Part shown: in pieces, positions 1-5,172 of the stretch
How the letters are laid out: the number at the start of each line of letters is the position of its first letter
Numbering within the stretch: position 1 is the stretch's first letter
Source: Acidobacteriota bacterium
GTDB taxonomy: Bacteria; Acidobacteriota; Thermoanaerobaculia; Multivoradales; JAHEKO01
Reading direction: 5' to 3'
Assembly: GCA_027296385.1 (NCBI GenBank)
Contig: JAPUJD010000215.1
Coordinates: 1-5,279 of the forward strand
Length of the DNA: 5,279 nucleotides
Program-made: the position numbers and the translations under genes
The notes under the pieces: model-generated
Database searches by the model: none
Told to the model about the DNA's origin: nothing
What the model saw: only the letters and a program-made list of their open reading frames with translations

Positions 1-575
1 GGGCGGGCAACATCGTGCAGCCGGCCCTGACCGCTGACGGCGACCTCCTGATCAGTGCCGGCGGGCTCACCGGGGGACTCGGCATACGCCGCTTCGCGGT
101 CGCGCGGGCGAGAGAGCTCATCGCGAACGCCGAATTGCGCGGATCCGGCGGATGGACGATCGAAGAGGGCTGGACGTCAACCGGGCTGAAGCCCAACTTC
201 AGCGACTTCGTCGTTCACGACGGCCATGCTTTCGGCTTCGACGGGCGCATTCTCGCGTGCATCGACCTCGAGGACGGCAAACGCAAGTGGAAGGGCGGGC
301 GCTACGGCAGCGGCCAGCTCGTCCTGTTACCTGACCAGGACCTGCTGCTGGTGATGTCGGAGCAAGGTGAGCTGGCGTTGGTCGCGGCGGCTCCCGACCG
401 GTTCACGGAGCTCGCCCGGTTCCCGGCGATCGAGGGCAAGACCTGGAACCACCCGGTGCTGGTCGGCGACCTCCTGCTGGTTCGCAACAGCCAGGAGATG
501 GCCGCGTTCCGGCTGTCTCTCGCGGGCTCGACACTCGGATCGTCGGCCTCTGCCTCTGCTCGAGGCTGGAGATGA
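1..575 (+). CDS. PQQ-like beta-propeller repeat protein, C-terminal part (5' end outside window)
   Basis: This is the last ~190 residues of a protein whose reading frame is open to the left edge, with the first full codon at position 3; the GTG at 15 is an internal Val and not a start. The sequence shows propeller-blade texture: a blade around 'FGFDGRILACIDLEDGKRKW' (the classic PQQ-repeat pattern of a residue readout followed by D-x-x-x-G-x-x-x-W), then 'YGSGQLVLLPDQDLLLV', 'SEQGELALV', and a final 'GKTWNHPVLVGDLLLVRNSQ' / 'EMAAFRL' blade. Such proteins (BamB/quinoprotein-like fold) are usually exported and often lack a real cofactor; the substrate or partner is unknown. The N-terminal signal peptide cannot be seen. 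After 'FRLSLAG' the protein ends in a low-complexity Ser/Ala tail, which looks unstructured. The next gene starts 12 bp downstream, so the two may be co-transcribed. Family call is secure; the function is not. Confidence 0.88.
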   Translation, partial: AGNIVQPALTADGDLLISAGGLTGGLGIRRFAVARARELIANAELRGSGGWTIEEGWTSTGLKPNFSDFVVHDGHAFGFDGRILACIDLEDGKRKWKGGRYGSGQLVLLPDQDLLLVMSEQGELALVAAAPDRFTELARFPAIEGKTWNHPVLVGDLLLVRNSQEMAAFRLSLAGSTLGSSASASARGWR

Positions 576-592
576 GAGAATGAGAGGATGAG
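571..592 (+). repeat. Short 8-bp tandem repeat spanning a stop/start junction
   Basis: Three imperfect copies of an 8-bp unit, GATGAGAG / AATGAGAG / GATGAG, run from 571 to 592. The first copy supplies the TGA stop of the beta-propeller gene (573-575), and the third supplies the ATG of the small lipoprotein (588-590). The purine-rich GAGAG of the first copy (574-578) sits about 9 nt before the ATG and is the best ribosome-binding candidate; AGAGG at 583-587 touches the ATG and is too close. The repeat is short enough to be chance or slippage. Confidence 0.5.
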
Positions 593-797
593 CTCGACAA
601 GGCGAAAAGTTCCTCGCGCAACCCTGGTCCTGGTCCCGTGGATTCTTCTGGGAGGATGCGCCGGCTACCTCGAGCCGCACGACTCGGGTCCCGACAAGGT
701 AGTCCTGTGCCACAAGGGCAAGAAGACGATGCAGCTCCCGGAACCTGCAGTCCAAGCCCACCTGAATCACGGAGATCGTCTGGGGCCCTGCAGATAG
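588..797 (+). CDS. Small lipoprotein with CHKGK...HLxHGDxxGxC motif
   Basis: A 69-residue protein. The N-terminus has a basic stretch (RRKVPR), a hydrophobic core (residues 11-22), and a lipobox L-G-G-C with the lipidated Cys at residue 24, so the mature product is only 46 residues and should be anchored at the envelope. The mature part contains K-V-V-L-C41-H42-K-G-K and H58-L-x-H61-G-D63-x-x-G-P-C68. I recognise this Cys/His pattern as a recurring short module in secreted bacterial proteins, usually appended to larger proteins; no function is known to me. The two Cys could form a disulfide, and the three His plus Asp could bind a metal; both are inference. The start is fixed by the signal peptide and the spacing of 12 bp after the upstream stop. 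The last ~30 bp overlap, on the opposite strand, the end of a decayed recombinase reading frame. Confidence 0.8.
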   Translation: MSSTRRKVPRATLVLVPWILLGGCAGYLEPHDSGPDKVVLCHKGKKTMQLPEPAVQAHLNHGDRLGPCR

Positions 798-925
798 AAC
801 CCGTTGAGCACGCGGGTAATGATCATCGTAGGGCGGACTCCACGGTAGGCGAGTAGCTCCCGCACGGCGCGGATGTCGTAGCCATCCGGCAGAGGGTGGG
901 TGGCGAAGCCATGCCGGACTAAACT
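767..925 (-). pseudogene. Decayed C-terminal remnant of a tyrosine recombinase (integron-integrase-like)
   Basis: Read on the minus strand from 925 to the TGA at 769-767, one frame gives about 52 residues that follow the C-terminal catalytic domain of XerC/D- and IntI-type recombinases. It has 'VRHGFATH' (usual LRHSFATH), then 'DGYDIRAVRELLAY' (usual DGYDIRTVQELLGH), 'TMIITRVLNG' (usual TMIYTHVLNRG) and a 'GPRRSP' ending (usual GVRSPLD). The HxxR arginine survives (codon 914-916), but the first His is Ser, the His of LLGH is Tyr, and the nucleophile Tyr of IYTH is Ile, so it cannot be an active recombinase. No start and no N-terminal or core-binding part is visible; upstream of 925 the resemblance ends. 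'LN...G...SP' at the end is most like integron integrases. The comparison is to consensus motifs from memory, not an alignment. Confidence 0.72.
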
Positions 926-1010
926 CTTCAGGCCCCTCCGGCATCCAAAGAGTGTGATTGCCGCACTCCCCCTCGCCCGCGCCGGTCAGGCGACGACCCG
1001 AAGCGCCGTC

Positions 1011-1544
1011 ATGACGCAGCGACAAATCAGCCAGCCCACTCTCGTCCTGAGCGCCCAGGCGGGTGACGTCGACGCCTTCGAGGACCTCTACCGTACGCAC
1101 GTCGGCAAGGTCTACGGGCTCTGTCTGCGCATGCTCCGAGAACCTTCGAGGGCCGAGGAGCTGACCCAGGAGATCTTCGTTCTCGCCTGGCAGAAGCTCG
1201 GCTCCTTTCGCGGCGACAGCGCCTTCTCGACCTGGCTCTACCGCCTGGCAGCCAACGCCGTCCTCGGTCACCTGCGCGCGCAGGGTCGTTGGGACGAACG
1301 CTTCGCCGCCCTCGGTCAAGCGGCGCCCGAGCGCGCGGGGGACATCCCGCGGCCCGACCGCGGCATCGACCTCGAGAGGGCCATCGCGGCGCTGCCTCCG
1401 GCCGCTCGCATGGTCTTTCTGCTGTCGCAGGTCGAGGGCTACCGCCACCGTGAGATCGCGCAGTTGATCGGAATCGCCGAGGGCACCTCGAAGGCTCACC
1501 TCCACCACGCCAGACAACAGCTCAGAAAGGACCTCGACCGATGA
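1011..1544 (+). CDS. RNA polymerase sigma factor, ECF (sigma-70 family)
   Basis: A 177-residue group 4 sigma factor, the usual ECF length. Region 2 spans about residues 22-90, with 'AFEDLYRTHVGKVYGLCLRML' followed by 'AEELTQEIFVLAWQKL', and the -10 recognition part 'FRGDSAFSTWLYRLAANAVLGHLR'. A short linker (91-121) leads to region 4 (122-175) with 'LERAIAALPPAARMVFLLSQ' and the helix-turn-helix 'GYRHREIAQLIGIAEGTSKAHLHHARQQL'-type segment at 143-171. There is no region 1 or 3 and no SnoaL-type extension. I place the start at ATG 1011 because the conserved domain begins 20 residues later; a GTG at 900 would add 37 residues encoded through the recombinase relic and matching nothing in the family. 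No clear Shine-Dalgarno precedes 1011. The stop overlaps the next start (ATGA, 1541-1544), the standard coupling of a sigma factor to its anti-sigma factor. Confidence 0.95.
   Translation: MTQRQISQPTLVLSAQAGDVDAFEDLYRTHVGKVYGLCLRMLREPSRAEELTQEIFVLAWQKLGSFRGDSAFSTWLYRLAANAVLGHLRAQGRWDERFAALGQAAPERAGDIPRPDRGIDLERAIAALPPAARMVFLLSQVEGYRHREIAQLIGIAEGTSKAHLHHARQQLRKDLDR
1524..1530 (+). promoter_or_regulatory. Ribosome-binding site for the anti-sigma factor gene
   Basis: AGAAAGG lies inside the end of the sigma-factor gene, 10 nt before the ATG at 1541. Together with the ATGA overlap it supports translational coupling, which would keep sigma and anti-sigma in a fixed ratio. Confidence 0.55.
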
Positions 1545-2170
1545 GTTGCGAAGAGATCCGCCCCTTCCTGGAGGCCTACGTCGACGGCGAGATCGCCCCT
1601 GAGACGCGAGACGACGTGACCCGCCACCTCGACGGCTGCGTCTCGTGTCATCGAGAGGCCCAGAGCCTCTTCGCCCTGGCGGCCGAGGCCCGTGAGACGC
1701 TGGGGTCGGTCGAGCCCGCTCGCGATCTGTGGCCGGGCGTCGCCCGTCACATCGCCAGCGCCCAGCGTTTCGAGAGCCGGCGCAAGGCCCACTCCGCCTG
1801 GTGGCTCGCCGCTGCGGCGCTGATCGGCGTGGCGGTGGGAGCAGCGCTGATGCTGCAACGCCAGCCGCCCACGGAAGCGGTCGCAAGTCGCGGTGAGCCC
1901 GCGGCGTCGCTCGAGGTCACGCTGGCTAGCTGGGAACAGGAAATCCTCCAGCACAGAACCGCTCTGCTCGCTTCGCTCGACCGTCAGCGCGACCGCTTGC
2001 CGGCAGAGTCGATCCGGACGGTCGAAGAGAACCTGCTTCTGATCGACGAAGCGATTCGCGAGATCCGGTCTGCACTCGCAAAGGACCCGGACAACCCCAA
2101 GCTCAACTTCTTGCTCGCCAGTGCGTATCAGCAGGAAGTCCAACTCCTGAAGAGGCTCAGCAATGTCTAG
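1541..2170 (+). CDS. Membrane-anchored zinc-finger anti-sigma factor
   Basis: A 209-residue protein with the expected order of a ZAS/zf-HC2 anti-sigma factor. The cytoplasmic N-terminus has Cys3 and H29-x3-C33-x2-C36, the zinc-binding His/Cys set of the anti-sigma domain. A linker (40-85) leads to a single membrane helix at about 86-105 ('WWLAAAALIGVAVGAALML'). The extracytoplasmic part (106-209) is almost wholly helical and charged: 'LASWEQEILQHRTALLASLD', 'TVEENLLLIDEAIREIRSAL' and 'DNPKLNFLLASAYQQEVQLL', with a TPR-like feel in the last segment. It should bind and inactivate the sigma factor encoded just before it, with release triggered by an envelope signal or proteolysis; the trigger cannot be read from the sequence. 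The start overlaps the sigma stop by 4 bp. The next gene starts 25 bp after its stop. Confidence 0.92.
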   Translation: MSCEEIRPFLEAYVDGEIAPETRDDVTRHLDGCVSCHREAQSLFALAAEARETLGSVEPARDLWPGVARHIASAQRFESRRKAHSAWWLAAAALIGVAVGAALMLQRQPPTEAVASRGEPAASLEVTLASWEQEILQHRTALLASLDRQRDRLPAESIRTVEENLLLIDEAIREIRSALAKDPDNPKLNFLLASAYQQEVQLLKRLSNV

Positions 2171-2181
2171 CCTCCTCGACC

Positions 2182-2187
2182 AGAGGA
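2182..2187 (+). promoter_or_regulatory. Ribosome-binding site that sets the DUF4097 start
   Basis: AGAGGA is 8 nt upstream of ATG 2196. This, plus the immediate signal peptide after 2196, argues for that start over the in-frame ATG at 2163, which lies inside the anti-sigma gene and has no ribosome-binding site. Confidence 0.65.
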
Positions 2188-2195
2188 CTCGTACG

Positions 2196-3077
2196 ATGAA
2201 AATCACAACCACTCTCCTGCTCGCCCTCCTCGCCATCCCGGCAGCCGGCGCAACCGTCGACGAGACTCGCGCGACCGGGCCCAATCCAGAGGTCTCGGTC
2301 GAGGCGATCCTGGGCTCGATCCGAATCGTGGGCTGGGATCGCAACGAGGTGCACATCACCGGCACCCTCGGCAGCGGCATCAAAGACCTCCAGATCACCG
2401 GCGACGAGGATGAGGTCGACATCGAGGTCGAGTATCACGAGCACCACCGCAAACTGCTCGACGGCGAGGCCAACCTCGAGATTTTCGTCCCGACGGGATC
2501 GGACGTCGAGATCGAAACCGTCAAGGGAACAATCGACATCGAGAACGTGAACGGGGATCTCGAGCTGCAGACGATTCACGGCGGCATTACCGTGATCGGC
2601 CCGGCTTCGCTCGTCGAAGCGGACACCGTGAGTGGCGACATCCGCATCTCGGGCTCCAACACCGACGTCGAGGCCAATTCGGTCGGCGGCTCGGTGATCG
2701 TCATCGGCGCGAGCGGAGACATCGAGATCTCGACGATGAACGGCGCCATCGAAGTCGACACTGCCAGAGCTGACAGCGTGGCGTTGGAATCGATGTCGGG
2801 CCCGATCGAGTTCCGTGGCGACCTGGCTGCCGGCGGCGACCTCAGTGTCGAAGCCTACAGCTCCCACGTCGTCCTGGTGTTGCCTTCAACCGTGTCGGCC
2901 ACCTTCGATATCGAGACCCAGACCGGTAACATCGACAACGAATTCGGGCCCAAGCCGCAGCGGGTCGACGGCTTCATGCCGGGCAAGACCCTGGAATTCT
3001 CGCTCGGCGACGGCTCTGCCGACATAAGCGTCGAGAGCTTTTGCGGTAATGTCAAGCTTGTGAGAGACAACGGATGA
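2196..3077 (+). CDS. Exported DUF4097-family beta-solenoid protein
   Basis: A 293-residue protein. Residues 1-19 are a signal peptide (M-K-I, hydrophobic core, A-A-G-A cleavage site). The body is a run of alternating beta-strand residues with few charged clusters, as in the DUF4097/LiaG-like family of beta-strand repeat proteins. A hexamer of form [ST]-x-x-G-x-[IV] recurs at residues 108, 126, 144, 162, 180 and 199, that is every 18 residues, then more loosely at 241 (TQTGNI) and 281 (SFCGNV). This indicates a right-handed beta-helix with one turn per ~18 residues. No catalytic motif is visible; the lone Cys283 is near the C-terminus. DUF4097 proteins are commonly encoded beside ECF sigma and anti-sigma genes or envelope-stress operons, and the 25-bp gap after the anti-sigma gene fits one transcript. 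An exported, possibly surface- or periplasm-located structural or sensing role is inference. Confidence 0.88.
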   Translation: MKITTTLLLALLAIPAAGATVDETRATGPNPEVSVEAILGSIRIVGWDRNEVHITGTLGSGIKDLQITGDEDEVDIEVEYHEHHRKLLDGEANLEIFVPTGSDVEIETVKGTIDIENVNGDLELQTIHGGITVIGPASLVEADTVSGDIRISGSNTDVEANSVGGSVIVIGASGDIEISTMNGAIEVDTARADSVALESMSGPIEFRGDLAAGGDLSVEAYSSHVVLVLPSTVSATFDIETQTGNIDNEFGPKPQRVDGFMPGKTLEFSLGDGSADISVESFCGNVKLVRDNG

Positions 3078-3084
3078 GGGTCAG

Positions 3085-3109
3085 GGGCCGGGGCAGCTCG
3101 GCCCCGCCC
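3085..3109 (+). promoter_or_regulatory. GC-rich hairpin between DUF4097 and phosphatase genes
   Basis: GGGCCGGGGC (3085-3094) can pair with GCCCCGCCC (3101-3109) as a 9-bp stem with one bulged C (3088) and a 6-nt loop AGCTCG. A competing perfect 7-bp stem, GGGGCCG (3084-3090) with CGGCCCC (3099-3105), shares the same bases. No T-run follows, so it is not a standard intrinsic terminator. It ends 11 nt before the phosphatase ATG and could end or weaken the upstream transcript, or shield the phosphatase start. Confidence 0.45.
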
Positions 3110-3120
3110 GGTTAGCCAGA

Positions 3121-5088
3121 ATGAGAGTGCGCACGCAGCTCAGCCTGGCGTTTCTGCTGCTCGCGGTCGTGCCCCTCGCCGGCATCATCCTCTATTCCTA
3201 CTCGGCTTCCGCCCGCGCCTTCCGTGAAGCGGTGCAGGCCGAGGCTCAGGGCCTCGTCGACGAGGTCGGCGAGCGCATGGCCGGCATTCGCGACGACCTG
3301 GAGATTCTCGCCGGCAAGCTGGCCTCCCCCCACCTCGGCACCCTGCTGCGGACTGACGAGGCCACCGTCAGCCGGGCGGCGGCCGCCTATGTCGAAATGA
3401 CACGAAGGCTCGAGGGCATGGAGGACTTGGTCGATCTGGTGGAACTGAGGTCTCTAGAGGACGGCACCGAGCCCGTCCTCGTCCACCCCTCACCAACTCT
3501 GGCCCAGGCTCTCGACAAGCTCCTGACCTACTCGCGCCGGGGTCCGGACTCGGGCATTACGTTCGACTACCTGCTGGCGACGCTCGCCAAGGGCGTTCGC
3601 CGGTACTCGGATCTGTCGCCGACCGAGCTCCAAGCGCTTGCTGTCAGCGATGCCCGCACTATCGATCTTTTGGGCTCCGAGGTCGCTTCGGAGTTCCGCT
3701 ACGCCGGCCGCAAGCAGGGCGAGCTCAAGCTCCGGATCGTGCCCTCGGCCGTGCTGGAGCTGGTCCTGAGCGGCACAAGCGGAGATCAGGGCGAGGTGAC
3801 CTACGTTCGTGACCGCGAAGGCGAGGTCTACGCCGACAACCCGGAACACCAGACTCTGGCCGAGACCTTCTTCCCGGCGGACACAGGCCAGTCCCCCGGC
3901 GACGACCTCGCGCCGCAGGCCATCGCCACCGACGAATGGGCCGTGGCCGAGACCAGAGACGCCGAGACCGGGCTGACGTTCGGTATCGCCCGCCCCATCC
4001 GTAGCGAGCTTCAGGGGATCCAGCGGACCGCGGTGCGCAACTTCTCCTACGGTCTCGGCATCGTGGTGCTCGCCATGGTCGGGATCTGGCTGCTCTCCGG
4101 ACGCATGACGAGAACGCTGCGGCGGTTGACGTGGGGCGCCGAGATGATGGCCTCCGGAGACCTGACGACCCGAATCGCCGTGCACACCCGCGACGAGTTC
4201 GGTCAGCTCGCCGAGACGATGAACCGCATGGCGCTGCAACTCAGCGAGAACCAGGAACGCCTGCTGCGCGAGGAGGGGCTTCGTCGGCAGCAGGAAGTTC
4301 ATCGACGTCTTCTCGAGGCGGAGAACGAGCGCCAGACCCGCGAGCTCGAAGAGGCCCGGACCTTCCAGCTCTCCCTGCTGCCGCGCACGCTTCCGGAGCA
4401 CCCGGAGCTCGACATTGCGGTGTTCATGCGGACCGCCACCGAAGTCGGCGGGGACTACTACGATTTCTTCCCCGGCAGCAATGGCGCCCTGACCACCGCC
4501 ATCGGCGACGCCGCGGGCCACGGTATGCGCGCCGGCACCATGGTCACCGTCGTCAAGGGGCTCTTCACCGCCCGCGCCGGCGAGATGGACTTACCACAGC
4601 TGCTGGAAGAAGCGGCCCACGCCATCAAGCAGATGAACCTGCGGCGCATGAACATGGCAGTGTCGCTCGTGCGCTACGCGCAGGGCCGGCTGACGATCTC
4701 GGCCGCAGGCATGCCTCCGGCCCTGCTGTATCGCGACAAGACCAGGCAGCTCGAAGAAGTGACCCTCGAAGGTCTGCCCCTCGGAGGGCTGGCGCAATCG
4801 ACCTACCGCCAGTGGGACACGACGCTGGCCGCGGGGGACACACTGCTGCTGATGACCGACGGCTTCCCGGAGCTGCTCAACGGCGACGACGATCCGCTGG
4901 GCTATCCCAGAGTCCACGATTTGTTCGAGTCCTGCGCGTCCCGAGACCCGGAGGAGATCATCTCCGAGCTCTCGGCCGCCGCCGACCAGTGGACGAACGG
5001 TCAGCCTCCGGCCGACGACATCACCTTCGTGGTGATGAAGGCTCGCAGCACCCTACGAGCGAGAAGGAAGAGCCTCACTCCAGGCTGA
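3121..5088 (+). CDS. HAMP-domain SpoIIE/PP2C-type serine/threonine phosphatase, membrane sensor
   Basis: A 655-residue membrane phosphatase. TM helix 1 is at about 7-26 and TM helix 2 at about 309-326, enclosing a ~280-residue extracytoplasmic region. The latter lacks a domain I can name, though 'VTYVRDREGEVYADN' and 'GLTFGIARPIRSEL' resemble Cache-type sensor strands. A HAMP domain follows (about 327-380, with 'MASGDLTTRIAVHTRDEFGQL'), then a coiled coil (about 376-418, rich in Glu, Arg and Gln). The phosphatase domain (about 420-640) has the metal-binding acids: Asp445 in V-G-G-D-Y-Y-D-F, Asp463 in I-G-D-A-A-G-H-G, Asp580 in M-T-D-G-F-P-E, and Asp632/633 in A-D-D-I-T-F. All key residues are present, so it should be active on a phosphoserine protein, classically an anti-anti-sigma (STAS) partner, none of which is encoded here. 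ATG 3121 has no evident Shine-Dalgarno; the TM helix right after it supports this start. The final ~15 residues are a basic tail. Confidence 0.94.
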   Translation: MRVRTQLSLAFLLLAVVPLAGIILYSYSASARAFREAVQAEAQGLVDEVGERMAGIRDDLEILAGKLASPHLGTLLRTDEATVSRAAAAYVEMTRRLEGMEDLVDLVELRSLEDGTEPVLVHPSPTLAQALDKLLTYSRRGPDSGITFDYLLATLAKGVRRYSDLSPTELQALAVSDARTIDLLGSEVASEFRYAGRKQGELKLRIVPSAVLELVLSGTSGDQGEVTYVRDREGEVYADNPEHQTLAETFFPADTGQSPGDDLAPQAIATDEWAVAETRDAETGLTFGIARPIRSELQGIQRTAVRNFSYGLGIVVLAMVGIWLLSGRMTRTLRRLTWGAEMMASGDLTTRIAVHTRDEFGQLAETMNRMALQLSENQERLLREEGLRRQQEVHRRLLEAENERQTRELEEARTFQLSLLPRTLPEHPELDIAVFMRTATEVGGDYYDFFPGSNGALTTAIGDAAGHGMRAGTMVTVVKGLFTARAGEMDLPQLLEEAAHAIKQMNLRRMNMAVSLVRYAQGRLTISAAGMPPALLYRDKTRQLEEVTLEGLPLGGLAQSTYRQWDTTLAAGDTLLLMTDGFPELLNGDDDPLGYPRVHDLFESCASRDPEEIISELSAAADQWTNGQPPADDITFVVMKARSTLRARRKSLTPG

Positions 5089-5129
5089 ACGATTGCAGGA
5101 GTCCAGATCTCGGTCAGCGACGAGGGGCG

Positions 5130-5152
5130 GGCGTCGCGAGCTCGACGGCGCC
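5130..5152. terminator. Possible weak bidirectional hairpin between convergent genes
   Basis: In the 84-bp gap between the phosphatase stop and the minus-strand gene's stop, GGCGTCG (5130-5136) can pair with CGACGGCGCC (5143-5152) as a 7-bp stem with a 3-nt bulge and a 6-nt loop. There is no T-run on either strand. Its position between convergent genes is the main argument for a terminator role. The nearby 10-bp palindrome AGGGGCCCCT (5165-5174) has no room for a loop. Nothing else is seen in this gap. Confidence 0.25.
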
Positions 5153-5172
5153 GCTTGGAGCGTCAGGGGCCC

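Noticed and set aside
740..768. GGAACCT as an ECF -35 element for sigma autoregulation
   Set aside because: It lies within the lipoprotein coding sequence, no matching -10 is found at 16-17 nt, and it is about 265 bp from the sigma start.
803..809. GTTGAGC as an attC/attI core site
   Set aside because: It fits GTTRRRY only by chance; the bases encode the conserved Leu-Asn of the recombinase relic on the other strand, and no partner site with the inverted core is seen.
919..924. TAAACT as a -10 box for the sigma operon
   Set aside because: It matches 4 of 6 positions but has no -35 element at the right distance, so it is not reported as a promoter.
900..1010. N-terminal extension of the sigma factor from a GTG at 900
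   Set aside because: The 37 extra residues match nothing in ECF sigma factors and their DNA overlaps the recombinase relic; ATG 1011 gives the normal ECF length.
327..1886. 519-codon open frame on the minus strand
   Set aside because: It lies antisense to four well-supported plus-strand features (the propeller, lipoprotein, sigma and anti-sigma genes), is Arg/Pro/Ser-rich as expected from GC-rich shadow frames, and shows no family motif. The recombinase relic is in a different frame.
2163..2195. Upstream ATG for the DUF4097 gene
   Set aside because: It would put 11 polar residues in front of a good signal peptide and has no ribosome-binding site; ATG 2196 has AGAGGA at a proper distance.
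3490..4521. 343-codon open frame on the minus strand
   Set aside because: It is antisense to the phosphatase gene, with no recognisable domain.
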